Positions 48,024-58,918 of a stretch of 64,000 bases of DNA are shown piece after piece. The notes under the pieces are model-generated. The model was not told the DNA's origin. It saw only the letters and a program-made list of their open reading frames with translations, and did not search any database. The stretch lies in NCBI RefSeq assembly GCF_000298315.2, contig NZ_AEYE02000031.1, positions 186,001 through 250,000 of the forward strand, written 5' to 3'. Source of the stretch: Rhizobium grahamii CCGE 502. GTDB lineage: Bacteria; Pseudomonadota; Alphaproteobacteria; Rhizobiales; Rhizobiaceae. Made by a program: the position numbers and the translations under genes. Position 1 is the first letter of the stretch, and every line of letters starts with the position of its first letter.

Positions 48024-48932
48024 ATGAACCAGATATCGGAGCGGCTTGCCGAGTTGCAGGAAGACAGCGCTGTCCTGATCGCCCTTTACGATCAGGAAGA
48101 CCGGCTACGCTATGCAAATCCGGCTTTTCGTTCGACCTTCGCCATCGAACCCGACGAAACACCCTTTTGGTCAGAATTGATGCGGCGCAATACGCGCGCC
48201 GGCAAAGGGACGATCATTCGCACCGCCGATTTCGAAGTGTGGCTCGTTTCCGCGCAATCGCGCCGCGGCAAACTGCCGTTCAGGGCCTTCGAAACCGATG
48301 TCGTCGATGGCCGATGGTTCTGGATGACGGAGACGGTACAGAAAGATGGCTGGATGTTGTGCATCGCCAGCGACATCACCCATCTGAAGCAGAGCGGGCG
48401 GGATGTCAGGCAGGATCGCGACTTTGCGCTGCGCGCCTCGCAGACGGACGAACTGACGAGCATTTCCAACCGCCGTTTCATGATGGCCGCGCTGGAAAGC
48501 CTGATCGCGGGGCAGACCTCTGCCAATGCCGGCATTGCCGGCTGCATCTGCATCATCGATCTCGACTTCTTCAAGCGCATCAATGACATTTACGGCCACC
48601 AGGTCGGTGATGATGTGCTGATCGATTTCTCACGCCGCGTGCAGCCTGTCATTCGCCGGCGTGACAGTTTCGGGCGGATCGGCGGCGAGGAGTTCATGCT
48701 GATCCTGCCGGATACGACGCTTGCGCAGGCGGAACTGATCGTCGACCGCATTATCAGGATGGTGCGTGGCGCCCGTCCGATACCCACGGTAGCGTCCTTC
48801 TCCTATACATGCTCGGCAGGATTGGCGGAGTTGCGTCCGGGAGAGACGGCACGGGAAGTCTATGCCCGTGCCGACGAAGCCTTGTACAATGCCAAGCAGA
48901 GCGGCCGCGATCGGTTGAAGATCGTGGCCTAG
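48024..48932 (+). CDS. PAS-GGDEF diguanylate cyclase
   Basis: A 302-residue soluble protein making cyclic di-GMP. A PAS-like sensor covers about 10-120 (LIALYDQEDRLRYANPAFRSTF). The GGDEF domain covers about 135-300: DELTSISNRRFM, IDLDFFKRINDIYGHQVGDDVL and the active-site loop GRIGGEEFML. No EAL domain and no membrane helix. A typical upstream RxxD inhibitory site was not identified. Its stop TAG shares the CTAG with the stop of the pabC-like gene on the other strand. Confidence 0.9.
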   Translation: MNQISERLAELQEDSAVLIALYDQEDRLRYANPAFRSTFAIEPDETPFWSELMRRNTRAGKGTIIRTADFEVWLVSAQSRRGKLPFRAFETDVVDGRWFWMTETVQKDGWMLCIASDITHLKQSGRDVRQDRDFALRASQTDELTSISNRRFMMAALESLIAGQTSANAGIAGCICIIDLDFFKRINDIYGHQVGDDVLIDFSRRVQPVIRRRDSFGRIGGEEFMLILPDTTLAQAELIVDRIIRMVRGARPIPTVASFSYTCSAGLAELRPGETAREVYARADEALYNAKQSGRDRLKIVA

Positions 48933-49555
48933 CCGACGAGCCGCGCCGGGATCAGTCCGCGCAACGAATTGCCCATATAGAGCTTTCCGGCTGTCAGATC
49001 GTTGACCGAGATGCGGCCAACGCGCGCCTTGTGCTGGCAGATCAGCTCGGTGCGCAACACGCCGGCGAGCAGGCCGCAGGAGATTGGCGGCGTACGCAAC
49101 ACGCCTGATCCGTCGTCGAGGAAGACCGAGGTGATCGTACCTTCGCAGACCTCGCCGCGCTCGTTCAGAAGCAGGACTTCGTCGGCTTCGGATGCCGGAT
49201 ATTCGGCGCGCGCAGTCTCGTAGACACTACGGCGCGTCGTCTTCATCCGCAGCAGTTTGTCGGCGGAATCGAGACGGGTTTCGGCAATCCGAACTTTCCA
49301 TCCGGTGTCCGCCGGTGTCGGGACGAAAGGAGCCGTGGTGACCACGATTTGCCCCAGCCGATCAAGCGTCAGCCTCGTTCGCTGGGCGGTCGAGGCGCCG
49401 ACAACGGCCTCTTCCAGTTTCGAGGCAGCGCCGGTCGGGTCGGGAAAGCCGATACGGCGGGCAGAGCGGGAAAGGCGGGCAAGATGCAGGCGCAACCTGA
49501 CGAAACCGAAATCCGGCTCCCAGCGCAGCGTTTCTATCAGCGAGAAGTCGTTCAT
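48929..49555 (-). CDS. pabC: Aminotransferase class IV, probable 4-amino-4-deoxychorismate lyase
   Basis: A 208-residue PLP protein. The start at MNDFSLIETLRWEP has AGGAGATCG upstream and overlaps the pabB stop (ATGA). MKTTRRSVYETA contains the cofactor Lys position, and EVLLLNERGEVCEGTITSVFL and CGLLAGVLR are class-IV motifs. It is short for PabC (about 260-280), but context next to pabB supports release of p-aminobenzoate and pyruvate from aminodeoxychorismate, for folate. It is often annotated only as class-IV aminotransferase. Confidence 0.8.
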   Translation of the reverse strand: MNDFSLIETLRWEPDFGFVRLRLHLARLSRSARRIGFPDPTGAASKLEEAVVGASTAQRTRLTLDRLGQIVVTTAPFVPTPADTGWKVRIAETRLDSADKLLRMKTTRRSVYETARAEYPASEADEVLLLNERGEVCEGTITSVFLDDGSGVLRTPPISCGLLAGVLRTELICQHKARVGRISVNDLTAGKLYMGNSLRGLIPARLVG

Positions 49556-50712
49556 CGCGCGATCTCCTGATCGCCGATCGCAAACCGTGCCTTCAGCAGG
49601 CATTCCTCGTATTCGGCTTCGGCGGTGGAATCGAAGACGATGCCGCCGCCGACGTTGAAGACCGCCTTGCCGCCCGAAAACAGACTGATGGTGCGGATCG
49701 CCACGGAAAAGCGCATGGCGCCTGATGGAGCAATCATGCCGATCGCGCCGCAATAGGCGTCGCGTGGTGTGTCTTCGAGCGCGTGCAGGATCTGCATGGC
49801 GCTGAGTTTTGGAGCGCCGGTGATCGATCCGCAGGGAAAGAGCGCGGCGAAGATATCGCGAATGCTCAGATCCGGGAGAAGTTTCGCCTGCACGTGGCTG
49901 ACCATCTGATGGACAGTCGGATAGGTTTCGATGTCGAAGAGCTTCGGAACATCCAATGTGCCGACCTCCGTGATGCGCGAGATGTCATTGCGCAGCAGGT
50001 CGACGATCATGCGATTTTCGGCCTGGGTTTTGATGTCCTCGCGCATGGCGGCGATGATCGCCGCGTCCTCTGCGTCATCAGCCCCGCGCTTTGCCGTTCC
50101 CTTCATCGGGTGGGTTTCGATCCAGCCTTGCTCGTCGGTGCGGAAGAAAAGCTCGGGCGAGCGTGAAAGAAGGGTGGGCCCGCCCAGATCGACCAGCGCG
50201 CCGTATTTCACAGGCTGTCTTGAGATCAGCGACCAGAAGGCAGCCTGGGGATCGCCGTCCCAGCGGGCGGTGATCGGCATGGTGAGGTTTGCCTGGTAGC
50301 AATCGCCTTGGCGCAGGTGCCAATGCAGGCGATCGAAGCGCTCTCTATATGTAGCAAAACCCCAACCGGCCCTGGGCTCGCTGAGGAACTCGCCGTTCTC
50401 TCCGCGCTGTTTCGGCTGGGCAAGCGGATGGGTATCGGCTTCGGGTGCATCGAAGATGCCGAAGGCCAGCAGCGGTGTTTCCCGGCCTTCCGACAGGAAC
50501 GCTTCCAACTTCTCCTCGAAGAGATAACCCGCTTCATAGGCCATGTAGCCCGCCAGCCATTTGCCGGCGGCTTTTGCTTCTTCCATACGGGCAAGGCCGG
50601 CGATGAATTCCGCGCGCGTCTGGGCGATGATGATCTCCGACGGATCGGAAAAGAGCATCACTTGCCCGGTCGTGTCATCCCGGAACAGAACGTAGCGTTC
50701 AGCCTTGGTCAT
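49552..50712 (-). CDS. pabB: Aminodeoxychorismate synthase component I
   Basis: A 386-residue chorismate-utilising enzyme that aminates chorismate for folate synthesis. Motifs: CYQANLTMPITARWDG (about 140), SPELFFRTDEQGWIETHPMKGTAKRG in two parts (about 185-211), ENRMIVDLLRNDISRI (about 232) and FPCGSITGAPKLSAMQILHALE (about 293-314), which holds the catalytic and Mg-binding residues. PIKGT-type Lys (here PMKGT) marks PabB rather than anthranilate synthase. It lies 21 bases after pepF and overlaps pabC, forming one operon. Confidence 0.93.
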   Translation of the reverse strand: MTKAERYVLFRDDTTGQVMLFSDPSEIIIAQTRAEFIAGLARMEEAKAAGKWLAGYMAYEAGYLFEEKLEAFLSEGRETPLLAFGIFDAPEADTHPLAQPKQRGENGEFLSEPRAGWGFATYRERFDRLHWHLRQGDCYQANLTMPITARWDGDPQAAFWSLISRQPVKYGALVDLGGPTLLSRSPELFFRTDEQGWIETHPMKGTAKRGADDAEDAAIIAAMREDIKTQAENRMIVDLLRNDISRITEVGTLDVPKLFDIETYPTVHQMVSHVQAKLLPDLSIRDIFAALFPCGSITGAPKLSAMQILHALEDTPRDAYCGAIGMIAPSGAMRFSVAIRTISLFSGGKAVFNVGGGIVFDSTAEAEYEECLLKARFAIGDQEIAR

Positions 50713-50733
50713 GCCTGCCTTTGGATCGAGAGC

Positions 50734-52593
50734 TTATGCGCTCTTATCAAGCGCTTCCAACTCGTCGATCAGCCCTTCGATCATCGACAACCCCTTGCTC
50801 CAGAACGACGGATCGGTGGCATCGAGGCCGAACGGCTTCAAAAGTTCCGAATGGTGCTTGGTGCCGCCGGCCTTCAGAAGCTCGAAATACTTATCCTGGA
50901 AGCCCTTGTCGGCCTTCTGGTAGACGGCATAGAGCGAGTTAACCAGGCAATCCCCGAAGGCATAGGCGTACACATAAAAGGGCGAGTGGATGAAGTGCGG
51001 GATATAGGCCCAGTAGGTCTCGTAGCCTTCCGAGATCTTGATCGCCGGCCCGAGGCTTTCCGACTGAACGGAGAGCCAGAGTTCGCCGATATCGTCCGAG
51101 GTTAGTTCGCCGGCCTTGCGAGCGGTATGGACCTTGCGCTCGAATTCGTAGAAGGCGATCTGGCGCACGACCGTGTTGATCATGTCCTCGACCTTCTGGG
51201 CAAGCATCGCCTTGCGCTCGCGCTTGTCCTTGGTCTTGTCGAGGAGGGCGCGGAAGGTCAGCATTTCGCCGAAGACGGAAGCGGTTTCGGCGAGCGTCAG
51301 CGGCGTCTGGCACATCAGCGCACCCTGGCCACCGGCCAGTACCTGATGCACGCCGTGGCCAAGCTCGTGGGCAAGCGTCATCACGTCGCGCGGTTTGCCG
51401 AGATAGTTTACGAGCACGTAGGGGTGCGCTGACGGAACGGTCGGATGGGCGAAGGCACCCGGCGCCTTGCCGGGGCGAACGGGAGCGTCGATCCACTGTT
51501 CGTCGAAGAAGCGCTTGGCGATCGCGGCCATCTCCGGCGCGAAGTTGCCGTAGGCGGACAGAACCGTGTCCTTTGCCTCATCCCAGGGGATGACGGCATT
51601 GGAGGTTTCCGGCAGCGGCGCGTTGCGGTCCCAGAAATTCATCTGGTCCATGCCGAGCCATTTCGCCTTCATCTTGTAATAGCGGTGCGAGAGGCGGGGA
51701 TAGGCGTCCTTGACGGCAGCCGCCAGCGCATCGACGACGTCGCGCTCGACGCGGTTGGCAAGGTGCCTGCTGTCGGCAATGTCCTCGAAGCCGCGCCAGC
51801 GGTCCGAGATGTCCTTGTCCTTGGCGAGCGTGTTGGTGATGAGGGTAAAGGTACGAAGGTTTTCCTTGAAGGTCTGCGCCAGCGCCATCGCGCCCTTGTG
51901 GCGGACTTCCGGATCCTTTTCCTGCAGCATGTTCAGCGTGACTTCGAGCGGCAGCTTCTCGCCGTCGACGTCAAAGCGCAGCTCCGCCATCGTCTCGTCG
52001 AACAGGCGGTTGAAGGCAGCGGCCGAGGTCATCGACTTTTCCAGGAACAGCTGTTCCAGCTTGTCTTCCAGCTGGTAGGGCTTGTCTTTCCGCAGATCGA
52101 CGAGCCAGGGGCGATAGTGGCCGGCATCCGGGTCGTTTGCCATGCAGGCGTCGATCACCGCGTCGTCGATGCGGTTGAGCTCGAGCGCGAAAAACAGGAG
52201 GTGGCTGGAGAATTCGGTGATCTTCGCCTGGGCGTCGCCATAGAGCTTGCCGTTCACCGGGTTCGACGTGTCGGAGAAATAGGTAAGCCCAGCAAAGGAG
52301 CCGAGGCGTCCGATGATGTCGTCCAGCGCCTCATATTCCTTCAGTGCCTGACCGATGCCCTCGGCACCTTTTTTGGTCGCGGCGTCGGCAAGCTTGCCCT
52401 TCCACTTCTCTTCGAAGGCGATTGCCTGCTTGCCGGCTTTTTCCATGTCGCCGGTGAAGGCAGTGGAGGTTGCGGAGGGGTAGAGGTCCTGCAGTTTCCA
52501 GGTCGGCAGCTCGCCGAGAGCGGCATCGGTCGCGGAGGCGGCAGAACTTGCCGAAAACTTAATGGTGGCGCCGGGGAGCATGTTTTTCATCAT
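50734..52593 (-). CDS. pepF: Oligoendopeptidase F, M3 family
   Basis: A 619-residue cytosolic zinc metallopeptidase that cuts short peptides. The zinc motif HELGH occurs in MTLAHELGHGVHQVL (about 405), with the downstream Glu in TASVFGEML (about 437). The N-terminal part (LPTWKLQDLYPS) and the GYETYWAYIPHFIHSPFYVYAYAFG stretch near 555 are characteristic. GAGGAAGAGGACC precedes a pair of ATGs at 52593 and 52590. First gene of the pepF-pabB-pabC operon. Confidence 0.93.
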   Translation of the reverse strand: MMKNMLPGATIKFSASSAASATDAALGELPTWKLQDLYPSATSTAFTGDMEKAGKQAIAFEEKWKGKLADAATKKGAEGIGQALKEYEALDDIIGRLGSFAGLTYFSDTSNPVNGKLYGDAQAKITEFSSHLLFFALELNRIDDAVIDACMANDPDAGHYRPWLVDLRKDKPYQLEDKLEQLFLEKSMTSAAAFNRLFDETMAELRFDVDGEKLPLEVTLNMLQEKDPEVRHKGAMALAQTFKENLRTFTLITNTLAKDKDISDRWRGFEDIADSRHLANRVERDVVDALAAAVKDAYPRLSHRYYKMKAKWLGMDQMNFWDRNAPLPETSNAVIPWDEAKDTVLSAYGNFAPEMAAIAKRFFDEQWIDAPVRPGKAPGAFAHPTVPSAHPYVLVNYLGKPRDVMTLAHELGHGVHQVLAGGQGALMCQTPLTLAETASVFGEMLTFRALLDKTKDKRERKAMLAQKVEDMINTVVRQIAFYEFERKVHTARKAGELTSDDIGELWLSVQSESLGPAIKISEGYETYWAYIPHFIHSPFYVYAYAFGDCLVNSLYAVYQKADKGFQDKYFELLKAGGTKHHSELLKPFGLDATDPSFWSKGLSMIEGLIDELEALDKSA

Positions 52594-52797
52594 CAGGGTC
52601 CTCTTCCTCTTTTGCGACAGGCTTGACTGTCTATGCCGCTAAAGGCTTGGCATCAAGGGGCTTTCGGCTGCCCAGAAGCTCCGTTTCGGGTCGGATTCGG
52701 CTTCGTCACAAACGTTAAAATGCAATTGTTTCTCAAAACTGGATGTTCAAGCCTTTCTGCGAGAGTGCCTCCAGGTTTCGCATGAAGTGAGGCAGCA

Positions 52798-54351
<1,554 letters not shown>

Positions 54352-54524
54352 TCGCCTAAATTAACACTCCGGCAATCATCTTTTGTTACCAATCAGAAAC
54401 CACTTGTTAGTGGCCTGTTCATTATGTAAGGAAAAGGTTGATCACGTGTGGCATTTTTGCCATCGTGTGACCGCATTTAACGGCCAACGGTGTCAAAGAG
54501 GGACTATCGGCTGTCTGACGGGGA

Positions 54525-56423
54525 TTGAGTTTGCCGGATCTGAATGGGAATACGAAACCTTCGCGCTTGAACGGGCGCACTAGGTTCACGGACCTTTGCG
54601 GAAAGGTGTTTAGGACGGCTATGGCCGCCCTTCTCGCACTCGCTGTTTCGTCGCCGGTTCTGGTCAGTTCGCCTTCCGAGGCGGCCGGCGAAACACGTAG
54701 CCTCAAGCTCTACTTCATTCACACCGGCGAAAAGGCCGTCATCACCTACAAGCGCAACGGCCGATACGACCCGAAGGGTCTCGAGCAGCTGAACCGCTTC
54801 CTTCGCGATTGGCGCAAGAACCAGCCGACGAGGATGGACCCGCGCCTTTTCGATCTCATCTGGGAAGTCTACCGGCAGAGCGGCTCGCGCGACTACATCA
54901 ACGTCGTCTGCGGCTTCCGCTCGCCTGCCACCAATGCCATGCTGAAGGGCCGTTCCCGCAATTCCGGCGTCGCCGAGAAGAGCCAGCATATGCTCGGCAA
55001 GGCGATGGATTTCTTCATTCCTGACGTCAAACTGGCCACTCTGCGCGGAATCGGCATGAAAATGCAGGTCGGCGGCGTTGGATTCTATCCGAAATCCGGC
55101 TCCCCCTTCGTTCACATGGACGTCGGCGGCGTTCGCGCCTGGCCACGCATGAGCCGCGAGGAACTGGTTCGGCTCTTCCCGAACGGCAACACGATGCACA
55201 TTCCTGCGGATGGCCGTCCGCTGCCGGGTTACGAGCAGGCCGTGGCGGATTACAAGCGCCGCGTGAGCTCGACGCAGGTGCAGATGGCAAGCTCGGGTGC
55301 CTATACGGGCTCGTCGTCAGGCGATCAGCCGAAGCATAAGACATTGTTTGCCGCCCTGTTTGGTGGCGGTGCCGATGAGGCCGAAGACAGTTCTGATGAT
55401 GATAGCAGCGTAGCAGTGGCTGTCGCCAAGGCGTCGCCGCCGGCGGCCAATATGCCAAACGCCGCCAATCCCGGCGAGCAGGCGCCCGCGCAGGCTACTG
55501 AAGTCGCAAGCGTAAATGCGCCGGTTCCGCAGGTGCGTCCGGCGTTCGCCAATCAGCCGGGCGGTAGCGAAGTCGCCAGCGCCCTCGTTGCTCCACAGTC
55601 CGGAAATGCAGCCCAACAAGCCCTCTCTGCTGTGACCGAGCAAGGTCAGCAGCAGTTTGCGGATCTCAGCGCCTACAGCGTACCGGTTCCATCTCTGCTC
55701 GGACCGCGCCGCTCTCCAGGCGATGCGGAAGTCGCTTCAGCCGACCCGTCTGCGATGACGGGGAATCTCGCAGCGGTTCCAACGCCGGGTGAACGACCGG
55801 CGCTTGCCGAAAAGCTTCTGGCTGCGGCGGATGCCGATGCTGAAGCCGACGACGATGTGGCAGACCAGGAAGATACGCTTTCTCCGGCCGTTGCCGATGC
55901 CCTTGACCAGCAGAATGGTGATGGCGACCGTCAGGTCGCGTCCAACCAGCCGCCGGTCACGAGCGTCGAGCAGGCTATTAACGCGGCGATACCGCAAAAG
56001 GTTCCAAGCGAAAAGGCTCCGCTGCAGCTCGCTGCACTCGCGCCGGCTACGAAATCAGCAAGTTTTGGCGATGGCTTCGATGCGCCGAAGCCATCCGATG
56101 CTAGCGGTGTAGCTCAGGGTCTGCCGACCAAGGGTGGCCGCCCGACAAAGCATGAGGCCGCGGAGGCCGACGCCAGCCGGGCTACCGTTCGGACCGAACC
56201 GAAGCTGACGCAGAAGATCATCTCGCAGTGGGCGCTCACCAACTCCCGTATGGAGATGGTCACCAAGCCTGTGAAGGCGCCGCGTTTCGTCAGCCAGACA
56301 CTTCGCGCCCAGCCGACTGCAGTCTATGCTGAAGGCTTCACCAAGACGGCGTCCATTGATCCTGGCCGCTTCAGCGGTAGTGCGGTCAACTTCATGGAAG
56401 TGCGGAAGTTCGTATCGAACTGA
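54525..56423 (+). CDS. DUF882 (peptidase M15-like) envelope protein with long disordered tail
   Basis: A 632-residue exported protein. The first possible start is TTG at 54525, just after an in-frame stop; ATG at 54621 is an alternative but leaves a signal peptide with no positive charge. The signal peptide core AMAALLALAVSSPVLV ends near residue 53. The DUF882 domain (about 58-230) has the M15-type zinc set H155 and D162 in QHMLGKAMD and H197 in FVHMDVGG, suggesting cleavage of peptidoglycan cross-links. About 400 further residues are low-complexity Ala/Pro/Gln/Asp, a tail far longer than the core. A terminator follows. Confidence 0.82.
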   Translation: MSLPDLNGNTKPSRLNGRTRFTDLCGKVFRTAMAALLALAVSSPVLVSSPSEAAGETRSLKLYFIHTGEKAVITYKRNGRYDPKGLEQLNRFLRDWRKNQPTRMDPRLFDLIWEVYRQSGSRDYINVVCGFRSPATNAMLKGRSRNSGVAEKSQHMLGKAMDFFIPDVKLATLRGIGMKMQVGGVGFYPKSGSPFVHMDVGGVRAWPRMSREELVRLFPNGNTMHIPADGRPLPGYEQAVADYKRRVSSTQVQMASSGAYTGSSSGDQPKHKTLFAALFGGGADEAEDSSDDDSSVAVAVAKASPPAANMPNAANPGEQAPAQATEVASVNAPVPQVRPAFANQPGGSEVASALVAPQSGNAAQQALSAVTEQGQQQFADLSAYSVPVPSLLGPRRSPGDAEVASADPSAMTGNLAAVPTPGERPALAEKLLAAADADAEADDDVADQEDTLSPAVADALDQQNGDGDRQVASNQPPVTSVEQAINAAIPQKVPSEKAPLQLAALAPATKSASFGDGFDAPKPSDASGVAQGLPTKGGRPTKHEAAEADASRATVRTEPKLTQKIISQWALTNSRMEMVTKPVKAPRFVSQTLRAQPTAVYAEGFTKTASIDPGRFSGSAVNFMEVRKFVSN

Positions 56424-56444
56424 TGGTTCCACAAGGAATTTCGA

Positions 56445-56480
56445 AAGAGCCGCCGGAGCGATCCGGCGGCTCTTTCGTTT
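56445..56480 (+). terminator. Strong terminator after the DUF882 gene
   Basis: AAGAGCCGCCGGA (56445-56457) pairs fully with TCCGGCGGCTCTT (56462-56474) over GCGA, followed by TCGTTTCTT. Confidence 0.85.
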
Positions 56481-56593
56481 CTTCGATGTGACGGAAAGTC
56501 GCGCGGCGAGGTGCGGCTTAAACAAGAGCTCGGGTTGATTTTCATTTCTAGATCGAGAATAAAGCGCCTCCGATATTCTCTGTAAGTGAAGAT

Positions 56594-57502
56594 ATGGATC
56601 TGTCCTCAATCGAAATCTTTCAGGCGGTCGCATCGACCTGCAGCGTCACGAAGGCCGCGGCGGCGATAGGCCGGGTACCGTCGAATGTCACGACGCGCGT
56701 CCAGCAGCTCGAAGAGGGTCTCGGGGTGGCGCTGTTCTCGCGCGATGGCAAGAAGATGTCGCTGACGCGCGAAGGCACGGTCTTTCTCTCCTACGCTACA
56801 CGTCTTGTCGACCTGGCCGAAGAAGCAAAGCAGGCCGTGCGGCCGCTCGCTGCCTCGGGCGCGCTGCGTGTCGGAACGATGGAAAGCACGGCCGCGAGCA
56901 GACTCCCTGATGTCATCAGGCGTTTCGGATCGCTGTGGCCAGATGTCTCATTGCAATTGACGATGGGGGCGACACGGGAGCTCATGCAGAGCGTGCTGGC
57001 CGAGGAAGTGGATTGCGCATTGGTCGCAAGACCGCCCGAGGCTGCGCTCGACGAGGCGCGCTATGCCGATCTCGACCTCGGCGGGTTCGATGCGCGACGC
57101 ATCTATGTCGAGGAGCTGATCCTCGTCCTGCCGCCGAAGCATCCTGACGTCAGGGATGCAAGGAACCTTCGCGTCGACACACTTGCCGTCATGGAGCCAG
57201 GCTGCACCTATCGGCGGATGGCCGAGGAGTGGGCTGAAGGTGCTGCCTCGCTGCACACCCTCGAGCTCGGCTCCTATCATGCGATCCTGGCCAGCATTGT
57301 CGCCGGCAATGCCTTCGGTGTCATGCCGCGCTCCGTATTCGACCTCCTGCGATGGCCGGCTGATATCGTTACCCGCGAAATCGGCGCAGTGGAGACGTTT
57401 CTCGTTCGTCGTGAGGGCAGTCGATCGGACTCGTTCGAGGCGTTTCACGATGTCCTCGTTGCGTCGCGAGGCAGGGACCGCCTTTCACTCTCAAGCGGCT
57501 AA
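56594..57502 (+). CDS. LysR-family transcriptional regulator
   Basis: A 302-residue regulator. The helix-turn-helix is in residues 1-62 (LSSIEIFQAVASTCSVTKAAAAIGRVPSNVTTRVQQLE). The effector domain starts near 90 (LRVGTMESTAASRLPDVI). AAGTGAAG precedes the ATG at 56594. It is on the same strand as, and 46 bases before, the HPP-CBS membrane protein gene, so it may regulate or be co-transcribed with it. Confidence 0.88.
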   Translation: MDLSSIEIFQAVASTCSVTKAAAAIGRVPSNVTTRVQQLEEGLGVALFSRDGKKMSLTREGTVFLSYATRLVDLAEEAKQAVRPLAASGALRVGTMESTAASRLPDVIRRFGSLWPDVSLQLTMGATRELMQSVLAEEVDCALVARPPEAALDEARYADLDLGGFDARRIYVEELILVLPPKHPDVRDARNLRVDTLAVMEPGCTYRRMAEEWAEGAASLHTLELGSYHAILASIVAGNAFGVMPRSVFDLLRWPADIVTREIGAVETFLVRREGSRSDSFEAFHDVLVASRGRDRLSLSSG

Positions 57503-57548
57503 CAGGCCCGCACCCCAAACAATTCGTTTCACAAACCGTCGGTTCGTC

Positions 57549-58670
57549 ATGACAAATTCCAACACTCCAAAAGCCGATCCCGGTCATCGCTTCAGCCGCC
57601 GGCTGTTCTCGCCGATCCTTGCCGGTGCCACGCTGCGCGAACGCATGTTTGCCTGCCTTGGGGCTCTGATCGCGATTGCGTTGACAGGCCTGGTGTGTGG
57701 CTATTTCTTCGGGCAGGGCTCGCACCTGCCGCTGATCGTCGCGCCGATGGGCGCTTCGGCCGTGCTGCTTTTCGCCGTGCCGGCAAGTCCGCTGGCGCAG
57801 CCGTGGTCGATTATCGGCGGCAACACGATCTCCGCGATGATGGGCATTATCGCAGCGCACTTCATCCATGAGCCGATCATTGCGATCGGCGTCGGTGTAT
57901 CGCTGGCCATCGCCGCGATGTCGTTTACCCGCTGCCTGCATCCGCCAGGCGGCGCCGCGGCGCTGACGGCTGTGCTTGGCGGACCCGCGGTGGCAAGTTG
58001 GGGCCTGCTTTTTCCTTTCGTGCCGGTGGCGCTGAATTCCTGCATCCTGGTCGCGCTCGGCATTCTCTTTCACAAGCTCGGACGGCGAAACTATCCGCAC
58101 GTCACCACCCCGGCCCCGGTCAATACGCATCAGACGATCGATCCGCCGTCCGCGGTGCGGATCGGTTTCCGCGAAGAAGACGTCGATGCGGCATTGGCGA
58201 AGTTCGAGGAAACCTTCGACATCGACCGCGGCGACCTCAGCCGCCTGCTGCGGCAGGTCGAGGTCGAGGCGGTGGTTCGTTCGCACGGCACCGTCAGCTG
58301 CGCCGACATCATGTCGCGCGATGTGATCGCGGTCGAAGAGAACGCCACGGCGGAGAAAGCGCGCGCACTGCTTCTGAAGCACAACGTTCGCACATTGCCC
58401 GTGAAGGATGGAAGCGGGCGTTTGATCGGCACGGTCGGGCTGCGGGAACTGGTGCAGGCCGAGCGGCTTTCCGATCACATTGCGACAGCCGCGACCGCTT
58501 CCCCGGATGCACCGGCCATCAGCCTGCTGCCCGACTTGACGGATGGGCGCACCCACGCCGTCGTCATTGTGGATGCCGGCGGTTACGTGCTCGGGTTGAT
58601 CTCGCAAACGGACTTGCTGAGCGCCATGGCCCATATGCTGCCGGAACAGACGCCGCGCATCGCGGCCTGA
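57549..58670 (+). CDS. HPP-family membrane protein with CBS domains
   Basis: A 373-residue protein. The N-terminal HPP domain (about 25-175) has four helices and the defining motif CLHPPGGAAALTAVLGG (about 123-139), with GASAVLLFAVPASPLAQPW before it. Two CBS domains make up the cytosolic C-terminus (about 240-365; MSRDVIAVEENATAEKARALLLKHN). HPP proteins include nitrite or anion transporters in plastids, and CBS pairs sense adenosyl nucleotides; the substrate here is unknown. The start at ATG 57549 is the domain-based choice; its ribosome site is poor. Confidence 0.88.
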   Translation: MTNSNTPKADPGHRFSRRLFSPILAGATLRERMFACLGALIAIALTGLVCGYFFGQGSHLPLIVAPMGASAVLLFAVPASPLAQPWSIIGGNTISAMMGIIAAHFIHEPIIAIGVGVSLAIAAMSFTRCLHPPGGAAALTAVLGGPAVASWGLLFPFVPVALNSCILVALGILFHKLGRRNYPHVTTPAPVNTHQTIDPPSAVRIGFREEDVDAALAKFEETFDIDRGDLSRLLRQVEVEAVVRSHGTVSCADIMSRDVIAVEENATAEKARALLLKHNVRTLPVKDGSGRLIGTVGLRELVQAERLSDHIATAATASPDAPAISLLPDLTDGRTHAVVIVDAGGYVLGLISQTDLLSAMAHMLPEQTPRIAA

Positions 58671-58718
58671 ATGATACCGGAGCCTGCAGATCTCTGATTG
58701 GTAGCCAGGGGATCGGGA

Positions 58719-58738
58719 GTGCGCCAGCGCTGGCGCAC
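58719..58738. repeat. Perfect 20-base palindrome
   Basis: GTGCGCCAGC at 58719-58728 is followed at once by its exact complement GCTGGCGCAC (58729-58738). There is no loop and no T-run after it. It lies between the HPP-CBS gene and the secreted hydrolase gene, about 180 bases upstream of the latter. An operator for a dimeric regulator is the simplest reading. Confidence 0.55.
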
Positions 58739-58918
58739 CGTATCGTCTGAGAGAGGATTGGGCCGAGCCGCAATGCCTCAAGCTACATTGTCATACATTT
58801 AGTCCGAAATCTGAAATATCGACAATACGTCGGCCGACCAGATTGCCTACGCCCCCCAGTCGATACCTCCCAATGTTTTCAGGACGGGGTGTGTCATAAA
58901 CCCAAAAGGAGCGACCGC

